The position numbers and the translations under genes were made by a program. The notes under the pieces are model-generated. The model was not told the DNA's origin, did not search any database, and saw only the letters and a list, made by a program, of their open reading frames with translations. From the NCBI GenBank assembly GCA_029934175.1, contig JAOZMT010000025.1, positions 1 through 12,492 on the forward strand: a stretch of DNA of 12,492 bases, in the 5' to 3' direction. Each line of letters opens with the position of its first letter. The stretch's first letter is position 1. The stretch comes from Victivallales bacterium. Lineage in GTDB: Bacteria; Verrucomicrobiota; Lentisphaeria; Victivallales; JAUVCU01. This document shows, piece by piece, positions 1 to 7,889 of the stretch.

Positions 1-120
1 GGCGCTACGGTTTTGTGCTTTGCACTATGAATTGATTAAATCGACAGCCTCTAAAAGCGGGACTCTGACAGCTTTAATTTCTAGCCTAAAGTGTAAAGTA
101 GTTTTATGCATAATATGAAA
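1..120. other. Higher-GC stretch at the window edge, nature unresolved
   Basis: This stretch is about 37% GC (about 45% in the first 60 bases), while the following 60 bases are about 15%, so it looks different from the intergenic DNA after it. One + frame is open from position 2 to a stop at 116-118 and could be the last 38 codons of a gene that begins before the window, but I recognise no family in it. A 28-codon ATG reading frame also exists on the - strand (about 25-111). The segment has an imperfect inverted match, CTTTGCACT at 18-26 against AGTGTAAAG at 90-98, with ATTAAA/TTTAAT inside it, and GACAGC occurs twice about 25 bp apart. It could be a gene tail, a repeat or a structured RNA; the sequence alone does not decide. 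Confidence 0.25.
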
Positions 121-156
121 CTAGCCTGTTTTTTTTATAAAAAAAATTATTTTATA

Positions 157-184
157 TTGAATTTTTATGTTTTAGTGATATACT
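157..184 (+). promoter_or_regulatory. Sigma-70-type promoter with extended -10 for the ppx/sigma-FHA/pdxA operon
   Basis: A -35-like TTGAAT (157-162) is followed after 16 bp by TATACT (179-184), and the bases just before the -10 are TGA (176-178), an extended -10 signature. Transcription would begin near 191, leaving a leader of about 68 bases before the ATG at 259. It is the best-scoring promoter by eye upstream of the first gene. The region is so AT-rich that chance -10 matches are common, but the combination of -35, spacing and TGn makes this one credible. Confidence 0.55.
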
Positions 185-258
185 ACTAATTATAAAATTA
201 AAAATTATTAAAAAAATGAGATTTAAATGTCTTGTATGTGTTTTACGGAGTGTTATTT

Positions 259-1209
259 ATGCAAAATGAAAATATTTTAGCCTCTCTTGATATAGGATCC
301 AATTCTGTTATTTTATTAGTAACGAAGGTTTTGATAAATGGTAAAATTGAGGTTGTTGATGAATTTATAGCTACGACAAAGCTTGGAGAAAATTTATCTG
401 TTAATAATAATTTAACTCAGGAAGCTATGGATAGGACTCTTCGAGGAATAAATGAGTTGATTGGTATTTCTGAAAAGTATAAAATTACTAAATTAATAGT
501 ATCAGCGACAAGTGCAGTTAGAGAAGCGAATAATAAATCATCTTTCTTACTGCAGTGTAAAAGACAATTCGATTTTTTCCCACAAGTTCTATCAGGAAAA
601 GAAGAAGCTAGATTAGCTTTTAATGGTGCTATTTATGATTTTAAATCTAATAGCACTCCAATTATATTTTTTGATGTAGGAGGAGGTAGTACTGAAATTG
701 TTTATGGATTTAAAGATGATATAGTTGATTCAAAAAGTATCTTAGTTGGTGCAGTAAATATAGCAGAGGCATATTCATTGCAGAAGCCGTTTGTTTATCA
801 TTTAAAACAATATCAGATAAATAAAAAAATAAAAGATGACTTAGGTTCTTTTAAGGATGAGATTTTTGAATGGTTAAAAGGACAAACCCCACAGATTTTT
901 ATATGTGGAGGAACGGCAACATCTCTTGTCGCAATGATACAGAAAAGTGTTGTTTATGATAGACAAAGTATTCATGGAACAGTTGTTTCTAATGAAGTTT
1001 CTTTAGAATATTTAAAGAAGTTAGCTAATTTAAATATTAAAGACAGGATTCAAAAACTTAAAATTGATCCTCAAAGAGCAGGAGTAATGCCTGCTGGACT
1101 GTTTATAATAAATTCTTTGCTTAAACAATTAAAACTTAATGAATTTGAGGTGTCTTGTTGTGGACTACGCAGTGGAATTATTTCTCAATACATAGAAAAA
1201 TCAATTTAA
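259..1209 (+). CDS. Ppx/GppA family phosphatase (exopolyphosphatase / pppGpp phosphohydrolase), single-module form
   Basis: This is a 316-residue member of the ASKHA-fold Ppx/GppA family, which hydrolyses polyphosphate or the gamma phosphate of pppGpp in the cytoplasm. Visible motifs, in order: the phosphate-1 loop LDIGSNSV (D11-G13-S14-N15), SATSAVREA, the SGKEEARLAF segment carrying the expected catalytic glutamate (E115/E116), the phosphate-2 loop FDVGGGSTE (139-146), GGTATSLVA, and a C-terminal GLRSGII. The length matches the short form without the C-terminal HD-like module of E. coli Ppx and GppA. The frame extends upstream to a TTG at 232, but the ATG at 259 is preferred because CGGAG (246-250) lies 8 bp before it. 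It is first in an apparent operon with a sigma-FHA gene starting 15 bp downstream, so a link to the stringent response or polyphosphate is possible. Which substrate it prefers cannot be told from the sequence. Confidence 0.9.
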   Translation: MQNENILASLDIGSNSVILLVTKVLINGKIEVVDEFIATTKLGENLSVNNNLTQEAMDRTLRGINELIGISEKYKITKLIVSATSAVREANNKSSFLLQCKRQFDFFPQVLSGKEEARLAFNGAIYDFKSNSTPIIFFDVGGGSTEIVYGFKDDIVDSKSILVGAVNIAEAYSLQKPFVYHLKQYQINKKIKDDLGSFKDEIFEWLKGQTPQIFICGGTATSLVAMIQKSVVYDRQSIHGTVVSNEVSLEYLKKLANLNIKDRIQKLKIDPQRAGVMPAGLFIINSLLKQLKLNEFEVSCCGLRSGIISQYIEKSI

Positions 1210-1224
1210 GAAGGGAGTAGTAAA

Positions 1225-2313
1225 ATGGAAACTGATGTAAATATAACAAGTCATACATTGATAAGTAGATTGAAAAATGTTACAGATAATGATGCTTGGA
1301 CAGAATTTCAAGATTTTTATTGGGGTATTATTACTGGTTGGGCTAAGAGATATGGTTGTTCTCAATCATTGAGTAAAGATGTTTTTCAAGAAACAATGCT
1401 TAACTTATTTAAAAATATGCCTGAGTTTGAATTAAGACCAGAAAAGGGACATTTTCGTTCTTATTTAAAGACAATAGTATCACGCAGAGTTCATGATGCA
1501 TATCGTAGAAATAAAAAATATATATTAAGTGATGATTCGGATTCGGAATTAAATTGGTCAGAGAATATAGAAGATAAGTCTGGAGGTCTAGAATGTGAAG
1601 ACGATGCTGTTTGGATTAATAATATTTTACAGCAAGCATTAAGGCAAACATATCAAAAGGTGGATGAATTGACTTATAAGTCATTTTGCTTATATGTTTT
1701 AGATGGTTTACCTGTGAAAGAAGTAAGTGAAAAATTATCGATTTCTCGCGAAGGAACTATTTATCAACAAAAAAGTAGATTTTTATCAATTTTGAAGAAA
1801 GAATTGTGTGAATTATTAGATAATCTGGGAGAAGATAGTATTGATTATAGTTTTATTAATAAGGATTCTGATGCTCTGACAAAAACTTTGGAAGAAATGT
1901 TGAAAGACAAATCTGATTTTCGTGAAACAATCATACAAAATCAGCCTCCTATAGATTTAATGGGGCAGATTGAATTTGTTCGAGGAACTTTGAATCTTAA
2001 TAAGGATTTTAAAGAAAATGGGTTATTATTGTTTCAAACAGATTCACCAGAAGATGGAATTTGGTATTCATTAAATAGAAAACTTTCATTAGGAAGAGGA
2101 GATAGTTGTGATCTTGTTTTAAAGGCAGATGGAGTTTCAAATTATCATGCAAGCATTAAGATAGAAAAAGAAACTTATATTATAACAGATGAACAAAGCA
2201 CTAATGGGGTTTTTATAAATGGTAAAAAAATAGAAACATCTGCTTTTTTATGCAATGGCGATGTTATTCAAATATCTTCTAAGTATTCCTTAATAGTTCA
2301 TTTAAAATCATAA
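1225..2313 (+). CDS. ECF-like RNA polymerase sigma factor fused to a C-terminal FHA domain
   Basis: This 362-residue protein has two recognisable parts. Residues about 20-95 resemble sigma-70 region 2 (DVFQETMLNLFKNMP, then GHFRSYLKTIVSRRVHDAYR). Residues about 135-195 resemble region 4 with a helix-turn-helix (GLPVKEVSEKLSISREGTIY). After a linker of roughly 65 residues, residues about 262-360 form a forkhead-associated domain with the expected phosphothreonine-binding residues: G290-R291-G292, S305 and H308 in SNYHAS, and N327-G328 in STNGVFINGKK. The likely role is transcription initiation controlled through binding of a phosphothreonine partner, presumably the target of a Ser/Thr kinase encoded elsewhere; that mechanism is inference. 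GAAGGGAG lies just before the ATG. The gene ends in TAATG, overlapping pdxA by one base. No anti-sigma gene is adjacent. Confidence 0.85.
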   Translation: METDVNITSHTLISRLKNVTDNDAWTEFQDFYWGIITGWAKRYGCSQSLSKDVFQETMLNLFKNMPEFELRPEKGHFRSYLKTIVSRRVHDAYRRNKKYILSDDSDSELNWSENIEDKSGGLECEDDAVWINNILQQALRQTYQKVDELTYKSFCLYVLDGLPVKEVSEKLSISREGTIYQQKSRFLSILKKELCELLDNLGEDSIDYSFINKDSDALTKTLEEMLKDKSDFRETIIQNQPPIDLMGQIEFVRGTLNLNKDFKENGLLLFQTDSPEDGIWYSLNRKLSLGRGDSCDLVLKADGVSNYHASIKIEKETYIITDEQSTNGVFINGKKIETSAFLCNGDVIQISSKYSLIVHLKS

Positions 2314-3245
2314 TGAAAAAGCGTATAGCATTAACAATGGGCGATCCATCTGGAATAGGCCCTGAACTTACAGTTAAAGCTGCTAGTTGTGCAGAACTTG
2401 CACAAATCGCAGATATTGTTATTTATGGTTCGAAAAATATTCTTTTAAAAGCTGGTGAAAAATTTGCTAAGGGCAAGAATTTAAATATAATCGAAACATC
2501 TGATTTGAAATACTCTGATATAAAAATTGGGAAAATATGTTCACAATCTGGAGAAGCAGCTTTAAAAACTGTAGTTCGAGCAACAAAAGATGTAATAAAT
2601 AAAAAGTGTGATGCTATTGTAACAACACCTATGAATAAGGCATCTGTTAATAAAGCAGGTTTCTCATTTACTGGACATACTGAACTAATTGCAGAACTTT
2701 GTAATACAGAAGAATTTGTAATGCAACAATCGTCAGATAATTTAAGAATTGCATTTGTGACAACTCATATTCCATTAAAAAAGGTTGTGCAAGTTATAAC
2801 TCAAGAAAAAATAATAAAAACTGTTCGACTTTTAGAAGCATCTATTAAAAGAGAAGGAATTAATAATCCTAAAATTGCGATTTGTGCAATAAATCCTCAT
2901 GGAGGAGAAAATGGATTTATGGGAACCGAAGATGAACTGATAGTAAAACCAGCAATTGCACAACTCGCAAAAGATGGATTTTCTATTCAAGGTCCATTTC
3001 CTCCAGATACAGTATTTATTGAAAAAATTAGAACAAAATTTGATGGAATAGTATCTATGTATCATGATCAAGGGCATATACCATTTAAAATGTTGGCTTT
3101 TGATACTGGTGTTAATTCTACATTGGGATTACCTATTATAAGAACAAGCGTAGATCATGGAACAGCATTTGATATAGCATGGAAAGGTATTGCTGATACA
3201 GGTAGTTTATTTGCTGCAATAAAATTAGCATGTTCCAAAATTTGA
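2313..3245 (+). CDS. pdxA: 4-hydroxythreonine-4-phosphate dehydrogenase (PdxA), vitamin B6 synthesis
   Basis: PdxA oxidises 4-phosphohydroxy-L-threonine with NAD+; the product decarboxylates and is condensed by PdxJ in the DXP-dependent pyridoxal phosphate pathway. The 310-residue product has the family's N-terminal TMGDPSGIGPEL (about 8-19), TGHTEL with H122, NPHGGENG with H196, YHDQGH (H251, H255), and VDHGTAFDIAWKG with H282 near the end. These include the positions expected for the divalent-metal histidines. The length is close to the usual 320-330 residues. Its ATG shares a base with the preceding stop (TAATG) and I see no Shine-Dalgarno sequence before it, so translation is probably coupled to the sigma-FHA gene. 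No other B6 gene is in the window. PdxA2-like relatives that act on other phosphorylated sugar acids are the main alternative. Confidence 0.93.
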   Translation: MKKRIALTMGDPSGIGPELTVKAASCAELAQIADIVIYGSKNILLKAGEKFAKGKNLNIIETSDLKYSDIKIGKICSQSGEAALKTVVRATKDVINKKCDAIVTTPMNKASVNKAGFSFTGHTELIAELCNTEEFVMQQSSDNLRIAFVTTHIPLKKVVQVITQEKIIKTVRLLEASIKREGINNPKIAICAINPHGGENGFMGTEDELIVKPAIAQLAKDGFSIQGPFPPDTVFIEKIRTKFDGIVSMYHDQGHIPFKMLAFDTGVNSTLGLPIIRTSVDHGTAFDIAWKGIADTGSLFAAIKLACSKI

Positions 3246-3294
3246 TAGATTTTTCTTTTTTTAGAAAAAAATACAAAAAAAAGAGTAAAAAAAC

Positions 3295-3323
3295 TTGTTT
3301 TATCAATGTTACTGTCATATATT
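3295..3323 (+). promoter_or_regulatory. Sigma-70-type promoter for the pilus motor operon
   Basis: TTGTTT (3295-3300) and TATATT (3318-3323) are separated by exactly 17 bp in the 123-bp gap between pdxA and the first pilB-like gene. Transcription would begin near 3330, giving a leader of about 39 bases that contains the AGGAG ribosome binding site at 3357-3361. The spacing is ideal and the position fits the start of a new transcription unit. The -35 hexamer is only a partial consensus match. Confidence 0.6.
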
Positions 3324-3356
3324 AGAGAGTAAAGAAATTTTTAATTAAAATAAAAT

Positions 3357-3371
3357 AGGAGAATAATAGTG
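3357..3371 (+). promoter_or_regulatory. Ribosome binding site deciding a GTG start for pilB-like 1
   Basis: AGGAG at 3357-3361 lies 7 bp before GTG at 3369-3371. The same AGGAG arrangement, with 6-7 bp spacing, precedes the ATG starts of the three following pil genes, so GTG is accepted as the genuine start. Confidence 0.8.
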
Positions 3372-5078
3372 GCTGAAAATAGCGAATTTGTATTGGAGCT
3401 ATTACAAGAGTTTGGAATGATATCTGAGGAACAAATAGATGTTGCTTGGGAAAAGGTTTCAACTTCTGATGGTAGTATGGATGTTATTGATGCATTAACT
3501 GATATGGGCGTTGTAAGTGAAGATGAACTTATGGCTATGTTGGCTCAACAGTATGGAATGGAAACTTTAGACTTGACTGGCTATCAAATTGATGCAGAAG
3601 TTGTTGAAGCGGTTCCAGCTGATATAGTGACACAATTCTTTATTGTGCCAGTAATGAAAGATAAATCAGGATTGGTTACTATTGCAATGGTAAACCCATC
3701 TGATATGGAAACTCTTGATTCTTTACGATATGCTTTAGGTTGTGATGTTGATGCTGTTATTTCTCCAAGAGAACAAATTCAAAAGCTTATAGACCAACAT
3801 TATGGAGATTTAGCAGATAATGTAGATAGCTTTTTAGATGGGTTTGATAGTGATTTAGAAGCTCAATTAATTGCTTCAAGTGATGATGATGATGAATCTC
3901 AAGCAGATGATGCTCCTATTATTAAATTAGTAACTCTTATTATAGTTGAAGCTTTTAAGTCAAAGGTTAGTGATATTCACATGGAGCCTTTAGAAAAAAG
4001 ATACCGTGTTAGATATAGGCTTGATGGTGTTTTAAGAGAAGTTGAAGCTCCTCCAAAATACTTGCAAGGGAATATTACAAGTCGTTTGAAAATTATGGCT
4101 AAATTGGATATAGCAGAGAAAAGAATTCCACAAGATGGAAGGATTTCTTTGAAAATTCAAGGAAAAGAAATAGACTTGCGTGTTTCTACTATACCAACTA
4201 CACATGGTGAAAGTATTGTTATGAGGATTTTGGATAAGTCAAGTATTACTATTGAAATTCCACAACTTGGATTTTATCAGGATGATCAAGTTATTATTGA
4301 TAGAGTTTTAGGTTTGCCAGATGGAATTTTCCTCGTAACTGGACCTACAGGGTCAGGTAAAACTACTTCTTTATATGCATTTTTGAATTCGATTAATACA
4401 CCTAGTAGAAAAATTATTACAGCTGAAGATCCAATAGAGTATCAGTTAGCAGGTATAAATCAAGTTCAGATACAAACTAAAATTGGTATGACATTTGTTG
4501 CTGCGCTTCGTGCAATGTTAAGACAGGCTCCAAATATAATAATGGTTGGAGAAATTCGAGATTTAGAAACTGCAAATATTGCGATTAATGCAGCTTTAAC
4601 TGGACATTTAGTTTTTAGTACTTTGCATACAAATGATGCTCCTAGTGCGGTAACTCGTCTTATTGATATGGGAGTTCAACCATTTTTAGTTGCCTCGTCT
4701 GTGAAAACTATTATGGCTCAACGACTTGTTCGTAGAATTTGTTCTAGTTGTGCAGAACCATATACTCCAGAGCCTGCAGAAATGAAATCTTTAGAAGTAG
4801 ATGATGAATTTGTCGCAAACTCGACATTGAAAAAAGGTGTTGGTTGTTCAGAATGTGGTAATACTGGTTATAAAGGAAGAATGGGGGTTTATGAACTTTT
4901 TGAAATTTCAGAGGATATTCAACATTTAATCTTTGCTAAGGTTCCTGCATCGAAAATTAAAACAGCAGCAAGAGAGGGAGGAATGAGGACATTGCGTGAT
5001 GATGCTCTTAGAAAGGCCGCATCAGGAGTAACAACTCTTGAGGAAGTTATAAGATTAACAATGTCAGATGAAGAATAA
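3369..5078 (+). CDS. pilB: PilB/GspE-family type IV pilus assembly ATPase, first paralogue
   Basis: This 569-residue cytoplasmic secretion ATPase would power pilus or pseudopilus extension at the inner-membrane platform. It has an N-terminal MshEN/T2SSE-N type domain (about 1-150), an acidic linker containing a run of four Asp (about 155-180), then the N2 and motor domains. Walker A is GPTGSGKT (325-332), the Asp box is TAEDPIEY, Walker B is IMVGEIRD with E395, and the His box is HLVFSTLHT. A zinc-type knuckle is present as CSSC (458-461) and CSEC (493-496). In the segment before Walker B the usual RQDPD reads RQAPN, replacing two acidic residues that the second paralogue keeps. The catalytic set otherwise looks intact. 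It is the first gene of the four-gene pil operon; the next gene begins 24 bp downstream. GspE of a type II secretion system is the alternative name. Confidence 0.9.
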   Translation: MAENSEFVLELLQEFGMISEEQIDVAWEKVSTSDGSMDVIDALTDMGVVSEDELMAMLAQQYGMETLDLTGYQIDAEVVEAVPADIVTQFFIVPVMKDKSGLVTIAMVNPSDMETLDSLRYALGCDVDAVISPREQIQKLIDQHYGDLADNVDSFLDGFDSDLEAQLIASSDDDDESQADDAPIIKLVTLIIVEAFKSKVSDIHMEPLEKRYRVRYRLDGVLREVEAPPKYLQGNITSRLKIMAKLDIAEKRIPQDGRISLKIQGKEIDLRVSTIPTTHGESIVMRILDKSSITIEIPQLGFYQDDQVIIDRVLGLPDGIFLVTGPTGSGKTTSLYAFLNSINTPSRKIITAEDPIEYQLAGINQVQIQTKIGMTFVAALRAMLRQAPNIIMVGEIRDLETANIAINAALTGHLVFSTLHTNDAPSAVTRLIDMGVQPFLVASSVKTIMAQRLVRRICSSCAEPYTPEPAEMKSLEVDDEFVANSTLKKGVGCSECGNTGYKGRMGVYELFEISEDIQHLIFAKVPASKIKTAAREGGMRTLRDDALRKAASGVTTLEEVIRLTMSDEE

Positions 5079-5102
5079 TTTGAAAATATTAAGGAGAATA
5101 AA

Positions 5103-6788
5103 ATGTTAAATCAAGAAGAAATTGCATTAAAAGATATACTCTTAGCAGAAGAGGTATGCACAGAAGACCAAATTTTAGAGGTCGAAGCTGAACATGAAGA
5201 AAGTGGTAAGCCATTTGGAGCATTATTAAAGAATTTTGGGATTATTTCAGAAGAAAACCTTTTAGAGCTTATTGCAACAAATTTAGGAACTGAAGTAATT
5301 GATTTGCTTCAGCAAGACATAGAGCAAGATGTTGTTGAAATGATTGATGGAGATGTCGTTCGATCTCATGGAATATTCCCTGTTTATTGGGATGGATATA
5401 CATTGACCATTGTTGCAAAAAATCCATTGAATTATGAATTACCTGAAGAACTTAGGTTTATTTTAGACAAGGATGTTATTGTAGCAGTTGCAAAGCCAGA
5501 TCAAATAGATACATTTGTAGAAAAATATTATCCTCAAGATGTAGGTTCAGTTCATGATATGTTAGCAGATATGGATGTTGATTTTACTGACGAAGATGCA
5601 GAAGAAGATGGAGGAGAAGAAGCAATAGCAAATGAAACACCTATTATTAAGTTTGTAGATGTTATATTGGCACAAGCAATTAAAGATCAAGCGAGTGATG
5701 TTCATTTTGAGCCATTTGAAAAAGAGTTTAAAATTCGTTATAGAATAGATGGTGCATTGTATGAAATGCCAAAACCTCCTCAAAACCTTGCTGTTCCTAT
5801 TATAAGTCGTGTTAAAATTATGAGTGGATTGAATATTTCAGAAAAGAGAAAACCTCAGGATGGAAGGATTCAGTTAAAAGTTGCAGGAAAACCTATTGAC
5901 TTGCGTGTTTCTACTTTGCCTACTGCTTATGGAGAGTCGGTTGTGTTAAGGGTTTTGGATAGATCGGTTGTTAACTTGGACTTAGATGTTTTAGGTATAG
6001 GGGAAGATATTTTAGATGTGGTTAGAAAAATGGTTCATCTTCCAAATGGTATTTTTATTGTAACCGGTCCTACTGGCTCAGGAAAAACCACGACCCTTTA
6101 TTCAGCATTAAAAGAAGTTAATACAATTGATGATAAAATTTTAACTGCAGAAGACCCTGTGGAATATGATATTGAAGGTATTATCCAATTGCCTATTAAT
6201 AGTGCAGTTGGAATGACATTTGCAAAAGCTCTTCGTGCTTTCCTTCGACAAGACCCAGACCGTATAATGTTAGGGGAAATTCGAGATATTGAAACAGCAA
6301 GAATGGCGATTCAAGCATCATTAACTGGGCATTTTGTTTTTAGCACGCTACATACAAATGATGCAGCTGGAGCTGTGACAAGGTTAATTGATATGGGGGT
6401 TGAACCATTTTTGATAACATCATCTTTAGTTGGAGTTCTAGGTCAACGATTGATTAGAAGGGTTTGTAAAAATTGTCAAGTTGGATTTGTTCCAACTGAT
6501 GATGACTTGAAATTACTTAATTTAGAACGAAAAGACATAGGAGATAGGGAATTTGTCTATGGAAAAGGCTGTTCTTTATGTAATGAAACAGGTTATAAAG
6601 GAAGAAAGTCTATTGTAGAGTTGCTTACTATGGATAATGCATTAAGACAATTGACAACAGAAAAAGCTCCAACTATTGTTATTAAAGAAAAAGCTCGTGA
6701 ATTAGGAATGAGAACCTTACGAGAAGATGGAGTTCGTTCAATTTTGAATGGTGAAACAACAATGGAAGAAGTTTTAAAATATACTTAA
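5103..6788 (+). CDS. pilB: PilB/GspE-family type IV pilus assembly ATPase, second paralogue
   Basis: This 561-residue ATPase has the same architecture as its upstream neighbour: an N-terminal MshEN-like domain (about 1-150), an acidic linker (around FTDEDAEEDGGEE), the N2 domain with the SDVHFEPFE motif, and the motor domain. Walker A is GPTGSGKT (322-329), the Asp box is TAEDPVEY, and the Walker B region has the canonical RQDPDRIMLGEIRD (E392). The His box is HFVFSTLHT. Zinc-type cysteines are CKNC (455-458) and CSLC (490-493). AAGGAG (5091-5096) sits 6-7 bp before the ATG. It is evidently a diverged duplicate of the preceding gene. The two could make separate hexamers for different pilus or secretion systems, or mix in one motor; the sequence does not decide. 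It is probably the more conventional of the pair. Confidence 0.92.
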   Translation: MLNQEEIALKDILLAEEVCTEDQILEVEAEHEESGKPFGALLKNFGIISEENLLELIATNLGTEVIDLLQQDIEQDVVEMIDGDVVRSHGIFPVYWDGYTLTIVAKNPLNYELPEELRFILDKDVIVAVAKPDQIDTFVEKYYPQDVGSVHDMLADMDVDFTDEDAEEDGGEEAIANETPIIKFVDVILAQAIKDQASDVHFEPFEKEFKIRYRIDGALYEMPKPPQNLAVPIISRVKIMSGLNISEKRKPQDGRIQLKVAGKPIDLRVSTLPTAYGESVVLRVLDRSVVNLDLDVLGIGEDILDVVRKMVHLPNGIFIVTGPTGSGKTTTLYSALKEVNTIDDKILTAEDPVEYDIEGIIQLPINSAVGMTFAKALRAFLRQDPDRIMLGEIRDIETARMAIQASLTGHFVFSTLHTNDAAGAVTRLIDMGVEPFLITSSLVGVLGQRLIRRVCKNCQVGFVPTDDDLKLLNLERKDIGDREFVYGKGCSLCNETGYKGRKSIVELLTMDNALRQLTTEKAPTIVIKEKARELGMRTLREDGVRSILNGETTMEEVLKYT

Positions 6789-6811
6789 TAATATAAATAA
6801 GGAGAAGTAAA

Positions 6812-7867
6812 ATGTTAGATATTGCAGATTTATTACAGTTAGTAGTTGATGAAGGAGCGAGTGATTTACATATTGAAGTAGGCACTCCACCAGTTGTTCG
6901 GTTAAATGGAGAAATGACTCCTTTAGAGTCAGCCCCTTTAACACCAGAAGAAACCGAAGAAATGGTAAAGGCTATTACTTCTGAAGATAAAATGCAACAA
7001 ATATATGAAAATGGAACAGTTGATTTTGGTTTTGCATTTAAAGATCAAGCTCGTTTTCGTGTTAGTGCTTTTAAACAAAAAGGTAATTTTGGAACTGTCT
7101 TGCGTCAAATACCTAAAACTTTACTATCTTTAAAGAAAATTGGTTTACCTCCTGTTATAAAAGACTTGTTATTTAAACCTCGTGGAATGATATTGGTAAC
7201 TGGTCCTACAGGTAGTGGGAAAAGTACAACTCTAGCTTCTATGTTGAATGTTATAAATGAAGAGGTTGGACATCATATTATTACAGTTGAAGATCCTATA
7301 GAATTTTACCATGAACATAAGAAAAGTATAGTCATTCAAAGAGAGGTAGGGACAGATGTACCTACATTTGCAGATGCTTTGAAGAGAGCATTGAGACAAG
7401 ATCCTGATGTTATTCTCGTTGGAGAGATGCGTGATTTAGAAACAATGGAAGCTGCTGTTACAGCTGCAGAAACAGGACATTTAGTTTTTGCAACATTGCA
7501 TACAACAGGAGCTGCAAGAACAGTAGATAGGATTGTTGATGCATTTCCAACAAGTCAGCAAGCACAAATAAGAACTCAAATGGCATCTTCATTAATCGCT
7601 GTTGTTTCACAAGTACTTTTACCAAGAATTGATAAACCAGGACGAGTTGCAGCATTTGAAATTATGTTTACAACTCCATCTATTCAAGCTTTGATTCGTG
7701 ATAATAAAACATTTAGAATTACATCAGATATTCAGACTGGAGGAAAATATGGAATGCAGACTTTGGATGATCATTTGATTCAATTATATCAAGATAAAAT
7801 AATATCATATAAAGATCTTATAACAAAGTCACAAGATCAAGCAGCAGTTTTAGATAAATTAAGTTAA
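6812..7867 (+). CDS. pilT: PilT type IV pilus retraction ATPase
   Basis: PilT is the hexameric cytoplasmic ATPase that depolymerises the pilus for twitching and retraction. The 351-residue product is of normal PilT length and lacks the MshEN domain and the cysteine knuckle of the two PilB proteins. It begins with a PAS-like N-terminal part containing EGASDLHIEVGTPPVVRLNG. Walker A is GPTGSGKS (131-138), the Asp box is TVEDPIEF, Walker B is VILVGEMRD with E205, and the His box is HLVFATLHT. The C-terminal retraction motif, AIRNLIRE in well-studied PilT proteins, appears here as SIQALIRD, a relaxed version. The family assignment is firm. AAGGAG precedes the ATG by 7 bp, with a 23-bp gap after pilB 2. 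Its presence argues that the operon drives a retractable pilus rather than only type II secretion. Confidence 0.95.
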   Translation: MLDIADLLQLVVDEGASDLHIEVGTPPVVRLNGEMTPLESAPLTPEETEEMVKAITSEDKMQQIYENGTVDFGFAFKDQARFRVSAFKQKGNFGTVLRQIPKTLLSLKKIGLPPVIKDLLFKPRGMILVTGPTGSGKSTTLASMLNVINEEVGHHIITVEDPIEFYHEHKKSIVIQREVGTDVPTFADALKRALRQDPDVILVGEMRDLETMEAAVTAAETGHLVFATLHTTGAARTVDRIVDAFPTSQQAQIRTQMASSLIAVVSQVLLPRIDKPGRVAAFEIMFTTPSIQALIRDNKTFRITSDIQTGGKYGMQTLDDHLIQLYQDKIISYKDLITKSQDQAAVLDKLS

Positions 7868-7889
7868 AATAAATAAAAAGGAGAGTTTT

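Noticed and set aside
232..258. TTG at 232 as the start of the Ppx/GppA gene, adding nine residues
   Set aside because: The ATG at 259 has CGGAG 8 bp upstream and gives the normal family N-terminus; the TTG has no ribosome binding site.
2832..3077. Minus-strand open frame of 81 codons inside pdxA
   Set aside because: It is antisense to strongly conserved PdxA coding sequence, and its translation is low-complexity with no family resemblance.
3250..3269. Hairpin after pdxA (TTTTTCT with AGAAAAA, 6-base loop) as a terminator
   Set aside because: The stem is almost entirely A-T, no T run follows it on the + strand, and such symmetry is expected by chance in this poly-A/T stretch.
3136..3318. 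Minus-strand open frame of 60 codons over the end of pdxA and the pil promoter
   Set aside because: The translation is Phe/Leu/Lys-rich as expected from A/T runs, and it overlaps a conserved gene end and a good promoter.
3880..3900. GATGATGAT run in pilB 1 as a microsatellite or slippage site
   Set aside because: It encodes the acidic linker typical of this position, and the second paralogue has a comparable acidic stretch without the repeat.
5562..5783. Minus-strand open frame of 73 codons inside the second pilB
   Set aside because: It is antisense to the PilB acidic linker and N2 domain; the Cys/Phe-rich translation is an artefact of acidic codons read backwards.
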